From positions 1 to 64,000 of the forward strand of contig JBJTCD010000121.1 of NCBI GenBank assembly GCA_046091665.1: 64,000 nucleotides of DNA, given 5' to 3'. The first letter of the stretch is position 1. The number at the start of each line of letters is the position of its first letter. A program made the translations under genes and the position numbers. Under the pieces are notes generated by a model that saw only the letters and a program-made list of their open reading frames with translations, was not told the DNA's origin and did no database searches. The stretch comes from CAIUPE01 sp046091665. GTDB taxonomy: Bacteria; Pseudomonadota; Alphaproteobacteria; Rhizobiales; Beijerinckiaceae. This document shows, in pieces, positions 36,158 to 45,548 of this stretch.

Positions 36158-37729
36158 ATGACTGATAGACATGATCCTCACGCGCATGAAAAAATCCTGA
36201 TCGTCGATTTCGGCTCGCAGGTCACGCAATTGATCGCGCGGCGGGTGCGTGAGGAGGGGGTTTATTGCGAGATCATTCCGTTTCAATCGGCTGAAAAAGC
36301 CTATCATGACATCAACCCCAAAGCAGTGATCTTGTCGGGCGGGCCTGCCTCCGTGCTCGACGAGAATGCGCCTTTCGCGCCGGATGTGATTTTCAAATCT
36401 GGCGTTCCCGTACTTGGCATTTGTTATGGCGAACAGACCATGGCGAAGCAATTGGGTGGTCACGTTGAGAGCGGTCATCATCGTGAATTTGGCCGTGCTG
36501 AAATTGAAGTCACAGCATCATGTAAATTGTTTGAAGATGTGTGGGCGAAGGGACAGAAGTCTCCTGTGTGGATGAGTCATGGTGATCGTGTAACACAATT
36601 GCCGAAAGGCTTCTCGGTTGTTGCGGTCTCTGAAAACGCACCCTTTGCCGCGATTGCGGATGACGCGCGGCATTATTACGGCGTGCAATTTCATCCGGAA
36701 GTGGTTCATACGCCTGATGGCGCAAAGCTTATCCGGAATTTTGTGCGTAACATTGCCGGATGCCGCGCCGATTGGACGATGAAGGCGTTCCGCGAAGAGG
36801 CAATCAAACGCATTCGTGATCAAGTCGGCAAAGGCCGCGTGATTTGTGGTTTGTCGGGTGGCGTTGATTCATCGGTTGCTGCCGTTTTGATTCATGAAGC
36901 CATTGGCGATCAATTGACCTGCGTCTTTGTCGATCATGGGTTGTTGCGTTTGGGTGAAGCGCAAAAAGTCGTCACGCTGTTTCGTGATCATTACAATATC
37001 CCGCTCGTCCATGTGGATGCGAGTGAAACCTTTTTGACGGAACTTTCAGGCGTTGATGATCCGGAAACCAAACGAAAAATCATCGGAAAACTGTTCATCG
37101 ATGTGTTCGACGCCGAAGCCAAAAAAATCGGTGGTGCGGATTTCTTGGCGCAAGGTACACTCTATCCCGATGTGATTGAGAGCGTGTCATTTACAGGCGG
37201 GCCATCGGTAACCATCAAAAGTCATCATAATGTTGGCGGTTTGCCTGAACGCATGAAGATGAAATTGGTCGAACCCTTACGCGAACTCTTCAAAGATGAA
37301 GTGCGGGCCTTGGGGCGTGAATTGGGATTGCCGGATGCGTTTGTTGGCCGTCATCCTTTTCCGGGGCCGGGCCTTGCGATCCGTATCCCGGGTGCGATCA
37401 CGAAAGAAAAGGCGGATATTTTACGCTTGGCTGACGAAATCTATCTCGAAGAAATTCGTCGCGCGGGGCTTTATGACAAAATCTGGCAGGCCTTTGCTGT
37501 GTTGCTCCCCGTGCGCACGGTGGGCGTGATGGGTGATGGGCGCACTTATGATCATGTTTGCGCCTTGCGCGCGGTAACATCGGTTGATGGCATGACGGCG
37601 GATTTTTATCATTTCGATATGAATTTCCTGGGTCGCGCGGCCAACCGCATCATCAATGAAGTCAAAGGCATCAATCGTGTTGTCTATGATGTGACATCGA
37701 AACCACCCGGTACGATTGAGTGGGAGTGA
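36158..37729 (+). CDS. guaA: GMP synthase (glutamine-hydrolysing)
   Basis: GuaA aminates XMP to GMP using glutamine and ATP. The N-terminal glutaminase has VLGICYGEQTM with the nucleophile cysteine and HPEVVHTPDG with histidine and the acidic partner. The ATP-pyrophosphatase domain has the P-loop GLSGGVDSSVAAVL. The C-terminal dimerisation domain ends with DVTSKPPGTIEWE, which is invariant. The 523-residue length is normal. It follows rsmB and precedes slyX by five bases. Confidence 0.98.
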   Translation: MTDRHDPHAHEKILIVDFGSQVTQLIARRVREEGVYCEIIPFQSAEKAYHDINPKAVILSGGPASVLDENAPFAPDVIFKSGVPVLGICYGEQTMAKQLGGHVESGHHREFGRAEIEVTASCKLFEDVWAKGQKSPVWMSHGDRVTQLPKGFSVVAVSENAPFAAIADDARHYYGVQFHPEVVHTPDGAKLIRNFVRNIAGCRADWTMKAFREEAIKRIRDQVGKGRVICGLSGGVDSSVAAVLIHEAIGDQLTCVFVDHGLLRLGEAQKVVTLFRDHYNIPLVHVDASETFLTELSGVDDPETKRKIIGKLFIDVFDAEAKKIGGADFLAQGTLYPDVIESVSFTGGPSVTIKSHHNVGGLPERMKMKLVEPLRELFKDEVRALGRELGLPDAFVGRHPFPGPGLAIRIPGAITKEKADILRLADEIYLEEIRRAGLYDKIWQAFAVLLPVRTVGVMGDGRTYDHVCALRAVTSVDGMTADFYHFDMNFLGRAANRIINEVKGINRVVYDVTSKPPGTIEWE

Positions 37730-37734
37730 GTGTC

Positions 37735-37941
37735 ATGTCGGAGTCCTCAATCCGCATCGCGGAACTCGAGCATCGCATCACAGAGCAAGAAAAGTCCATT
37801 GTGGATTTGAGCGAGATGGTTGTTGCGCAATGGAAGAAGATTGATGGTCTCGAGCGTCGTTTTAAGGAACTGAAAGAAGAGTTTGAGGCTTCGAATGAGC
37901 CACGAGACAAAGCGCCTGAGCCGCCGCCGCCGCATTATTAA
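37735..37941 (+). CDS. slyX: SlyX family protein
   Basis: A small coiled-coil protein of 68 residues with IAELEHRITEQEKSIVDLSE and a C-terminal PPPPHY, the hallmark of SlyX. The molecular role is unknown. It starts at ATG 37735, five bases after guaA, with GGGAG just upstream inside the guaA end, so it is cotranscribed with guaA. A short CCG-repeat tract encodes the proline run. Confidence 0.85.
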   Translation: MSESSIRIAELEHRITEQEKSIVDLSEMVVAQWKKIDGLERRFKELKEEFEASNEPRDKAPEPPPPHY

Positions 37942-37960
37942 TCAGACGGTGTTTAAGAGC

Positions 37961-37998
37961 CTAAATTACTAAACCCATGTAATTTTTAAGAAATTTAG
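37961..37998 (+). promoter_or_regulatory. AT-rich inverted repeat before the coiled-coil gene
   Basis: CTAAATT (37961-37967) and AATTTAG (37992-37998) are inverted and separated by 24 AT-rich bases, in the 143-base gap before the coiled-coil gene. Flanking AGC/GCT extends the pairing with a bulge. It could be an operator or a leader hairpin. Confidence 0.3.
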
Positions 37999-38084
37999 AG
38001 CTAATAACTATATTTGCTACTTGACCTTGCGTAAGGTTGCGGCCTGTGGTTCCCTTCTTATCCTCGGGACGAGGAGGATGTGCC

Positions 38085-39734
38085 ATGCGGCGCTTTTTGG
38101 GATTGCGGACGACAGAACAAGCAGCGCGAACGGGCGCTGTCGGTCAGGCTGTGAGTGATGAAATCCTGCGTGCGTCATCGTCTTTTGCCGAACAGGCGGA
38201 AGGCGTTCGCTTGCCGCAAGCCTCTCCACCCAAATTTTCGGGTGAGGAAGAAACCTCTCTTGCTGAAACAGCGCCACTTTTGGCCTCTGCCATTCGCAAT
38301 GAAGAAATTCGGCTTGATTATGAAGGATTGATAGAGCGGTTCAGGGCTTTTGATCTTCTCCGTGCCGAGTTCTTGGGCGTTACGCAGCGTTTCGTTGCCG
38401 TTGTTGATGAATTGGAAGATCTGAAAAAAGATAAAGCTGAATTGCAAGGTCATCTTGAATTGTCGGAGGCCGTCGGCGCTGAATTGCGGGTCGCGCTTAC
38501 CGAGCTTGAACCAAAATATGAAACGCTCGTATCCGAGAAAGCGGCGCTCGAGGCCGCAGGCGAACGGGCGCGCGATATGATCGCAAAAACCGAGGCCGCA
38601 AAACATAAAGAAAAAGAAGAGCATCAATCCACGCGGGATATCGTCAAACAGCGTGAGGGCGCTTTGGCGGAAGCGCGCGCAGAGATCAACGCGCTGCAAG
38701 ACGAGATTTCAGCGGGACGGCGCGAGCTTGATCGGTTGTCGTCCACTTTGGCCGAACGTGAAGTCGCTTATGAGCAGGTGGCAAGCGCTTTTCGAAGCAG
38801 TGAAGAACAAGGCCGGATGCTCAAAACTTTGCTTGATGAGAGCACATTCCAAACCGCGCGTTTAAGTCGCACAGTCAGCGAATTGGAGCCGATGGCAGAG
38901 CGTTTGAAATCGCAGATCGCAACGCTTCAAGCTGCCGTTGAAGCCGAGCGTGAAGCGAAGGAGAAGGCCGCTATTGATCGCGTAGAAGGTCTTGAAGTGC
39001 TTCGCGCGGAATTGCGCGCCACCGCGGCAAAACTTGAAGCGGCAACCCAACGCGCCGAGACACAGGAAAAAATGTTGAATTCAGCGCGGCAAAATTATCG
39101 CGAAAAGCTCGAAGAATTGCGCGCCGTTGAACGCTCGGTCATTGATCTCACAATGCAGCTCGCCAATATGACGCGACGCGCCGAGACGGCGGAAGCGGAA
39201 AAATCGTTGCTCTACGCGCGTGTATCTGATCTTGAAACGGCTGAGCGCAATTTTGACCTTCGCTATGAGGAAGTTAGTAAAGCGCTGACCGAAAAAGAAA
39301 CGGCTCTCTTGCTGGCGCGCGATCAAATCACATTTGAATCAAGCCGCTTGGAAGAAGCGCAGCGTATGGCGCGTCTCGAACGCGCGCGTTATGAAGCGGA
39401 TATGGTCGAGATGGCGCGGCTTCTCGATAAAGAGCGCGTTGACCGTACCGTTCTCGAAGGCGCGTTGCTGTCAAATCGTCGGCGCCATATTCAGCGCGGT
39501 ACCGAGGCAGAAGAGGCTTCTGAGACTACGCTCGACATCGCTCAAGAAACGGTCACCGAATTAATCGAAGAGGAGTCGAATTTGGGCTCGTCATCTCTTC
39601 TCGTTGATGAGGCCGAAAGTGGCGCCGTCATTTTGGAGTTTGAACGCGCGCCCGCGAGTGTCACGCTTGAAACTCTTGTCGCATCGGAGGAGAGTCCGAA
39701 TACAAAATCACCTTCGGCCCCGATCGCGTCTTGA
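38085..39734 (+). CDS. Large coiled-coil protein of unknown function
   Basis: The product of about 549 residues begins MRRFLGLRTTEQAARTG and is dominated by long heptad-like coiled coil from about residue 90 to 470 (for example ELEPKYETLVSEKAALEAAG and LAEREVAYEQVASAF). There is no signal peptide or membrane helix. The C-terminal 70 residues are acidic and Ser/Thr-rich, without repeats. It resembles bacterial intermediate-filament-like proteins such as crescentin in composition, but composition alone cannot prove that. ATG 38085 has a strong GAGGAGG seven bases upstream. It is preceded by an AT-rich gap and followed by an NnrU-like gene. Confidence 0.75.
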   Translation: MRRFLGLRTTEQAARTGAVGQAVSDEILRASSSFAEQAEGVRLPQASPPKFSGEEETSLAETAPLLASAIRNEEIRLDYEGLIERFRAFDLLRAEFLGVTQRFVAVVDELEDLKKDKAELQGHLELSEAVGAELRVALTELEPKYETLVSEKAALEAAGERARDMIAKTEAAKHKEKEEHQSTRDIVKQREGALAEARAEINALQDEISAGRRELDRLSSTLAEREVAYEQVASAFRSSEEQGRMLKTLLDESTFQTARLSRTVSELEPMAERLKSQIATLQAAVEAEREAKEKAAIDRVEGLEVLRAELRATAAKLEAATQRAETQEKMLNSARQNYREKLEELRAVERSVIDLTMQLANMTRRAETAEAEKSLLYARVSDLETAERNFDLRYEEVSKALTEKETALLLARDQITFESSRLEEAQRMARLERARYEADMVEMARLLDKERVDRTVLEGALLSNRRRHIQRGTEAEEASETTLDIAQETVTELIEEESNLGSSSLLVDEAESGAVILEFERAPASVTLETLVASEESPNTKSPSAPIAS

Positions 39735-39842
39735 AAACCACCAAAGCGCTTTGATCCTTAGTACTGATCAAGCACGGCAAGACTTGCTCAATATGCCCCG
39801 CGCGTGGTTTAACGAGTGCCTCGCTTTAAGGGGAATTCGTTC

Positions 39843-40412
39843 ATGTCCATTCTCATTCTCGGCCTTGTGATTTTGCTTGCAGGTCATTCTGTCCAGATGG
39901 CTCCTGCACTTCACGCGAGCCTTCAGCAGACATTCGGGCGCAATATCTATCGTGGTCTTTATAGTGTTGTGGCTGTGATCGGCATCGCTCTTGTGATTGA
40001 GGGCTTCGGCCGCTATCGCGCCGACGGCATGATCCCAGTGTGGGACCCGCCTATGGGCATGAAACATCTCAATCTCTTGTTGATGCTTTTTGCATTCATT
40101 GCGCTGATCGCTAGCCAGCTCCCGCGCGGCTATATTAAGGCGCGGTTGAAACATCCGATGTTGGTGGGGCTCAAAGCCTGGGCCTTTGGCCATCTGCTCG
40201 CCAATGGCGATCTCGGCAGCATCATTCTTTTCGGGTCGATCCTCGCTTGGGCGGTTGTAAACCGGATTTCCTTCCGTTGGCGACCAGTGGGGGCAGAACC
40301 ACCCGCGCCGCGTGTTTTGGGCGATATTTTGGCGGTTGGTATCGGTGTCATTGCCTATGTGGCGATGCTTTATCTGCACCCGATCCTTATCGGCGTGTCC
40401 GTATTCGGCTGA
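39843..40412 (+). CDS. NnrU family membrane protein
   Basis: The product of about 189 residues has five or six membrane segments starting with SILILGLVILLAGHSVQMAP. AGHSVQM and the later LKAWAFGHLLANGDLGSIILFG are family marks of NnrU, named for its link to nitrite/nitric oxide reduction. No denitrification genes are nearby, so this is probably a generic member. ATG 39843 is preferred, with AAGGGG about nine bases upstream. Confidence 0.88.
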   Translation: MSILILGLVILLAGHSVQMAPALHASLQQTFGRNIYRGLYSVVAVIGIALVIEGFGRYRADGMIPVWDPPMGMKHLNLLLMLFAFIALIASQLPRGYIKARLKHPMLVGLKAWAFGHLLANGDLGSIILFGSILAWAVVNRISFRWRPVGAEPPAPRVLGDILAVGIGVIAYVAMLYLHPILIGVSVFG

Positions 40413-40497
40413 AATCGGCCGATTTTTTACTTACAAAAGCCACCGGTCTTCCTTATAGAGGGCCGGTTGCAATCTGATTTTTGGGCGTCTTCAGGCC

Positions 40498-41154
40498 ATG
40501 AGCGATATTTTCCGCGAAGTTGACGAGGATCTCCGCCGCGATCAGGCGGTCGATCTCTGGAAGAAATATGGTCCGATCTTTTTGGCGATCGCGGCTGTCA
40601 TCGTCGCGGGCACCGCGCTTTACCGTGTTTACGTCTATTATGAGCGCCAAAAAGCCGAGGCGCTAGGCGGACGCTATCAAGCCGCGCTCGAATTATCGCG
40701 CACTGGCAAAAACGATGAAGCGGCCAAAGAATTCGCCGCCATCGCGTCAGAGGGCGGAGCCGGTTATGGCGTCTTGGCGCGTTTCCGCGCGGCGGCAGAA
40801 CTTCAGGTGAAGGACAAAGCGGCCGCAGCGGCGCAATTTGACGCGCTTGCGAATGACGCGTCTCTTGGTGCGCTTCTGCAAGGTCTTGCGCGTTTGCGTG
40901 CTGCGACTGTTCTGGCTGATACGCTTTCAGCTGACGAATTGAAAAAGCGCCTCGAGCCTCTTCTGCCGCAAGGCTCACCGTGGGGCCCCAATGCGAAGGA
41001 ATTGATCGGTCTTGCAACCATGAAGGCGGGCGATCTTGACGCCGCAGGAAAAGTTTTTGACGAAGTCATGACCGATCCCGCATCGCCGCCGAGTTTGAAG
41101 CAACGTGTTGAAGTCTATCTCGCGCTTGTGAAATCGGGCAGCAAGGCTCCCTGA
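40498..41154 (+). CDS. Tetratricopeptide-like ancillary SecYEG protein (YfgM type)
   Basis: The 218-residue protein has an N-terminal cytoplasmic part (MSDIFREVDEDLRRDQ), one membrane helix (IFLAIAAVIVAGTALYRVYV, about 29-48) and a periplasmic TPR-like domain. It matches the YfgM/TPR_21 family that works beside the Sec translocon and periplasmic chaperones. In many proteobacteria a BamB gene separates it from der; here der follows after 30 bases with nothing between. Confidence 0.85.
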   Translation: MSDIFREVDEDLRRDQAVDLWKKYGPIFLAIAAVIVAGTALYRVYVYYERQKAEALGGRYQAALELSRTGKNDEAAKEFAAIASEGGAGYGVLARFRAAAELQVKDKAAAAAQFDALANDASLGALLQGLARLRAATVLADTLSADELKKRLEPLLPQGSPWGPNAKELIGLATMKAGDLDAAGKVFDEVMTDPASPPSLKQRVEVYLALVKSGSKAP

Positions 41155-41184
41155 CAGGAGAGTCACTCAAAGAGGTGATGAAGT

Positions 41185-42540
41185 ATGTCGTTTACGGTCG
41201 CGCTGATCGGCCGACCGAATGTCGGCAAATCCACTTTGTTCAATCGCCTGGTTGGAAAGAAGCTCGCGCTTGTTGATGATCAACCGGGGGTGACGCGCGA
41301 TCGTCGCGCGGGTGATGCGCATCTTGGCGATTTCGATTTTACGGTCATTGATACGGCAGGCTTGGAGGAGAGTGCGGAAACCTCTTTGACGGGTCGTATG
41401 CGCGCACAAACAGAAGCCGCTATTTTTGACTCCGATGCGGTGATTTTTTTGATCGATGTGCGCGCAGGCATCACGCCGACGGATCGGCATTTTGCTTCGC
41501 TGGTTAGGCGCGCGGGCAAGCCTGTCATTCTTCTTGCCAATAAAGCCGAGGGTAAAATCGGCATGATGGAAAGCTATGAGGCTTTTGAATTAGGCTTAGG
41601 CGATCCCATTCCTTTCTCGGGCGAACATGGTGAAGGACTTGCTGACCTTTATGAAGCCTTACGTGAAGTCTTTCCGCGCGATGAAAATGATGACCCGGAT
41701 GATGATACTCTTGATGATGATGACATCGAACGTCCGTTGCGCATTGCCATTGTTGGACGTCCCAATGCAGGCAAATCCACACTCATCAATCAGCTGATTG
41801 GTGAAGAGCGATTACTCACCGGGCCAGAAGCAGGCATCACGCGCGATTCGATTTCAGTCGAATGGTCTTATCGCGGAAAGCCTGTGAAGCTTTATGATAC
41901 GGCCGGTATGCGCAAGCGTTCGAAAGTCGAAGACAAGCTTGAAAAGCTTGCTGTGTCTGACGGATTGCGTGCCGTTAAATTTGCGGAAGTGGTTGTGCTG
42001 CTTCTCGATGCCACGATCCCGTTTGAAAAGCAGGATCTCGCCATTCTATCTGTCATTGAACGTGAAGGTCGTGCGCTTGTTGTAGGTGTCAATAAATGGG
42101 ATCTTGTGGCAGGTGAGGCGGGTCGATTCCAGCGTATGGTTGAAGATGCCGAACGATTGATCTCGAATGTCAAAGGCGCACAGATCATTCCGCTTTCGGG
42201 ATTGACCGGATCAGGCACGGATCAATTGATAGAGGCTTGTTTCAAAGCGGCAGAGATTTGGTCAACGCGTGTATCAACCGGACAAATCAATCGTTGGCTT
42301 GAAGGTGTTCTAGAAAAACATCCGCCGCCGGCGATTTCTGGTCGGCGCATCAAAATTCGTTACGCAACACAAGTGAAAGCACGGCCACCGCATTTCGCTT
42401 TGTTCGGTTCGCAGCTTGATGGCTTACCCGATAGTTACACGCGCTATCTCATCAATTCATTGCGCGAGACATTTAACTTGCCCGGTACCCCAATCCGCTT
42501 GTCGATGCGGACCGCAAAAAATCCTTACGCGAAAGACTGA
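41185..42540 (+). CDS. der: Ribosome biogenesis GTPase Der
   Basis: Der (EngA) has two tandem GTPase domains and matures the 50S subunit. The first P-loop is GRPNVGKSTLFNRL with DTAGLE and the second GRPNAGKSTLINQL with DTAGMR, then a KH-like C-terminal domain with RTAKNPYAKD at the end. The linker between the G domains is unusually acidic (DENDDPDDDTLDDDDIE). The 451-residue length is normal. It follows the YfgM-type gene by 30 bases and ends one base from the convergent SDR gene. Confidence 0.98.
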   Translation: MSFTVALIGRPNVGKSTLFNRLVGKKLALVDDQPGVTRDRRAGDAHLGDFDFTVIDTAGLEESAETSLTGRMRAQTEAAIFDSDAVIFLIDVRAGITPTDRHFASLVRRAGKPVILLANKAEGKIGMMESYEAFELGLGDPIPFSGEHGEGLADLYEALREVFPRDENDDPDDDTLDDDDIERPLRIAIVGRPNAGKSTLINQLIGEERLLTGPEAGITRDSISVEWSYRGKPVKLYDTAGMRKRSKVEDKLEKLAVSDGLRAVKFAEVVVLLLDATIPFEKQDLAILSVIEREGRALVVGVNKWDLVAGEAGRFQRMVEDAERLISNVKGAQIIPLSGLTGSGTDQLIEACFKAAEIWSTRVSTGQINRWLEGVLEKHPPPAISGRRIKIRYATQVKARPPHFALFGSQLDGLPDSYTRYLINSLRETFNLPGTPIRLSMRTAKNPYAKD

Positions 42541-42541
42541 G

Positions 42542-43300
42542 CTAATATTTCACATCCACCGGTTTGCCGAAATCGCAGATACGCGGTGTGGGGCCTGAGA
42601 AGTCGAAGAGTCTTCCCGTATCGCTCCATGATGAGGCGGCCATGTCGATGAGATGCGGCACAAGCGCGGAAGGTTCACGCAAACTCATTGGATCTTCACC
42701 AGGCACTGCATTTGCGCGCATATCGGTGCGCAGTGGACCCGGATCGACCATCATCACTTTGATCGGCGTTGAAGAGACTTCTTGCGCGTAAGTGTGACCG
42801 AGCGCTTCAACCGCGGCTTTTGAAACACTGTAAGGCCCCCAATAAGGACGACGCTTCCATGCGGCCGCCGAGCTCATCAGAATGACACGACCAGACTCTG
42901 AGCGTTGCAAGAGCGGATCAAGAATGCGGATCAAACGGAAATTCGCCGTCACATTGACGAGCATCACATCATCCCATTCTTTCGCGATGATATGACCGAG
43001 CGGCGAGATGGGACCCAAGATCGCGCCATTGCCAAAGAAGATATCAAGCTTGCCCCAACGCTCCAAAAGCGCTGGGCCCAAGCGATCAAGACTGTCCATA
43101 TCTTTCAAATCGGCGGGAACAAGAGTCGCCGTTCCCCCAACGGCGCGGATCGCGTCATCAAGCTCCTCAAGCGCGCCTTGCGTGCGCGCCATGGCAATCA
43201 CATGCGCGCCTTCTTTTGCAAAAGCGAGCGCGGTCGCGCGACCGATGCCGCGGGATGCGCCGGTGATGAGCGCAATCCGGTTTTCAAGTTTTTTTGTCAT
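42542..43300 (-). CDS. Short-chain dehydrogenase/reductase
   Basis: Classical SDR of 252 residues: the cofactor motif is TGASRGIGRATALAFA, the active serine in ILMSSAAAWKRRP, and the YxxxK pair in YSVSKAAVEAL. After the catalytic motif comes MVDPGPLRTDMRANAVPGED. The substrate is not evident. It lies five bases downstream of purF and is probably in the same transcript, a pairing common in Rhizobiales. It is convergent with der. Confidence 0.9.
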   Translation of the reverse strand: MTKKLENRIALITGASRGIGRATALAFAKEGAHVIAMARTQGALEELDDAIRAVGGTATLVPADLKDMDSLDRLGPALLERWGKLDIFFGNGAILGPISPLGHIIAKEWDDVMLVNVTANFRLIRILDPLLQRSESGRVILMSSAAAWKRRPYWGPYSVSKAAVEALGHTYAQEVSSTPIKVMMVDPGPLRTDMRANAVPGEDPMSLREPSALVPHLIDMAASSWSDTGRLFDFSGPTPRICDFGKPVDVKY

Positions 43301-43305
43301 TGAAT

Positions 43306-44760
43306 TTAACCCGCTTCCGCAAGCAGTGAGAGTTGTTTGGGTGAATCGCCCGATTGATCCGTTAGGCCTGTCGGATAATCACCTGTGAAACAATGATCGG
43401 TAAATTGTGGTCGATCATGACTGCGACCTGTTTCGCCCATCGCGCGATAAATGCCATCGACTGATAAAAAGGCGAGCGAGTCGCAGCCGATAAACTCACG
43501 CATTTCATCAAGCGAATGAGTGGCAGCCAAAAGATTATTACGTTCCGGCGTATCAATGCCGTAGAAATCAGGAAATTTGATCGGTGGTGACGAGATGCGG
43601 AAATGTACTTCGCGCGCTCCCGCATCACGCATCATGCGCACGATTTTCACGGACGTTGTTCCGCGCACAATCGAGTCATCAATCAGAATGATGCGTTTGC
43701 CTTCAACAACCGCACGATTGGCAGAATGTTTCATGCGAACGCCGATTTCGCGCCCCGTCTGTGTGGGTTGAATGAAGGTACGCCCGACATAATGATTACG
43801 AATGATGCCCAGTTCATAGGGAAGACCTGACTCTTGCGCATAACCAAGCGCCGCAGGCACACCTGAGTCAGGAACAGGGATCACAACATCAGCCGCAACA
43901 GGATTCTCACGCGAAAGCTCAGCCCCCATCGCTTTACGCACTTGATACACAGACTTGCCATGAACGATAGAGTCGGGTCGCGCGAAATAAATATATTCGA
44001 AGATGCAGGGCCGCGCCGGAAGAACGCCGAACGGCTTTAAGGACTCGATGCCCGTTTCGCTGATGATAACGACTTCGCCATTTTCGATATCACGCACAAA
44101 CCGCGCGCCGATAATATCGAGCGCACAGGTCTCGGAGGCGAGAATATAGGCGCCATCCAATTCGCCAAGCACCAAAGGTCTGATGCCTAAAGGATCGCGC
44201 ACACCAATCATTTTTTTGTTGGTGAGACCAACAAAAGAATAGGCACCTTCAAGCTGTGTTATCGCTTCGATGAAACGATCGACGAATTTGATTTTTTTTG
44301 AACCCGCCACGAGATGCAACACAACTTCTGTGTCGCTTGTTGATTGATAGATCGCGCCTGCTCGAATGAGATTGCGGCGAAGCGTGATGCCATTCGTGAT
44401 ATTGCCATTATGCGCGACCGCGAAGCCACCGCCATCAAGTTCGGCAAAGAGTGGTTGGACATTGCGTAAAATGGTTTCGCCCGTCGTCGAGTAGCGCGTG
44501 TGCCCAATCGCAGTGTTGCCTGCGAGGCGTTCAATCACGGAGCGCTTCGAGAAATTATCGCCAACCAAACCCATGCGGCGTTCTGAATGGAAACGGCGAC
44601 CATCAAAGCTCACAATGCCAGCGGCTTCTTGGCCACGATGCTGGAGCGCATGGAGACCTAGCGCGGTGATGGCTGCGGCTTCGGGATGGCCATAAATGCC
44701 GAAGACACCGCATTCTTCCTTAAGACGATCAGCGTCGAGGTCGAAATTCTCGTAGGTCAT
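43306..44760 (-). CDS. purF: Amidophosphoribosyltransferase
   Basis: PurF makes phosphoribosylamine from PRPP and glutamine, the first step of purine synthesis. Cys at the start of the mature enzyme is in LKEECGVFGIYGHPE, and the glutaminase region has LQHRGQEAAGIVS and THNGNITNG-like residues (AVAHNGNITNG). The PRPP site is IILIDDSIVRGTTS. The ATG at 44760 gives MTYENFD; an upstream extension to 44814 is unsupported. SDR is downstream; cvpA is upstream on the same strand, an arrangement also seen in E. coli (cvpA-purF). Confidence 0.97.
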   Translation of the reverse strand: MTYENFDLDADRLKEECGVFGIYGHPEAAAITALGLHALQHRGQEAAGIVSFDGRRFHSERRMGLVGDNFSKRSVIERLAGNTAIGHTRYSTTGETILRNVQPLFAELDGGGFAVAHNGNITNGITLRRNLIRAGAIYQSTSDTEVVLHLVAGSKKIKFVDRFIEAITQLEGAYSFVGLTNKKMIGVRDPLGIRPLVLGELDGAYILASETCALDIIGARFVRDIENGEVVIISETGIESLKPFGVLPARPCIFEYIYFARPDSIVHGKSVYQVRKAMGAELSRENPVAADVVIPVPDSGVPAALGYAQESGLPYELGIIRNHYVGRTFIQPTQTGREIGVRMKHSANRAVVEGKRIILIDDSIVRGTTSVKIVRMMRDAGAREVHFRISSPPIKFPDFYGIDTPERNNLLAATHSLDEMREFIGCDSLAFLSVDGIYRAMGETGRSHDRPQFTDHCFTGDYPTGLTDQSGDSPKQLSLLAEAG

Positions 44761-44869
44761 CGGAAATCCCGGCTGTTGCGGCGGAGATATGCGCTTTCGG
44801 TCGGGGGATTGCAACTTGTATCGTCGGGCTTCAACAACTCATGCGTGGCTTCTGACAAAACCACAGAGT

Positions 44870-45451
44870 TTACGGTGTTTTGGGCTGCCCATCTTGGGTA
44901 TTTTGCCCTTCGGCGGGCGCAGCCCCTTGCAACGCTTTTGCTTTCAGCTTTTCCAAAAATCCGGCGTCGGTTGGCAAAAGGGCAATCAATTGATCCCCTG
45001 ATTCTTTTAGGAGGGGCCGCAGTTTCGCGTCGCGCACCCAATCCGGATATTGTTTTTCGCCGACGAGTTTGTCGAAAAAGAGAAAAGCCACCGCCGCGAT
45101 CAGAAAGCCTCTTGCCGCACCAAACAAAAAGCCAAGCGTCCTGTCGAGCGCGCCAATGCTTGAATCAAGAATGAGATCCGACAATTTCACCGTGATCATC
45201 GTGACGATCACGAGCGTGACCAGAAACACTGCGGCAATGGCCGCTGCGAGCGCGATCTGGCGGTTCGCAATATGTGGCTCGAGAAATTCGAGCACACGCG
45301 GATGAAAGGCATAGGCCGCAATGGCCGCAATTACCCAAGAGCCAATGGCGAGCACTTCTCGGGTGAAACCGCGCACAGAGGCCAAGAGCGCCGAGAGGAG
45401 AACGATGCCGATCACGAGAAGATCGAGCAGGCTGATCGGTAATTGACTCAT
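44870..45451 (-). CDS. cvpA: CvpA family membrane protein
   Basis: The 193-residue protein has four probable membrane segments, starting with LLDLLVIGIVLLSALLASVRG and including AIAAVFLVTLVIVTMITVKL and a third around GFLIAAVAFLFFDKLVG. The polar C-terminus ends in GQNTQDGQPKTP. CvpA is required for colicin V export in E. coli and for envelope stress tolerance; its exact role here is unknown. It precedes purF by 109 bases. Confidence 0.92.
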   Translation of the reverse strand: MSQLPISLLDLLVIGIVLLSALLASVRGFTREVLAIGSWVIAAIAAYAFHPRVLEFLEPHIANRQIALAAAIAAVFLVTLVIVTMITVKLSDLILDSSIGALDRTLGFLFGAARGFLIAAVAFLFFDKLVGEKQYPDWVRDAKLRPLLKESGDQLIALLPTDAGFLEKLKAKALQGAAPAEGQNTQDGQPKTP

Positions 45452-45548
45452 CTCTCTTCCATTTCCTTTGGGACGCCCCGCATGGTTCGGCGCTTATAGT
45501 CGTAGCGGTCCGCCACGTCACGCCTGTTTCGTAAATCCATTCGACCTT

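Noticed and set aside
37918..37935. CCG triplet repeat at the end of slyX
   Set aside because: It simply encodes the conserved proline run of SlyX and is short.
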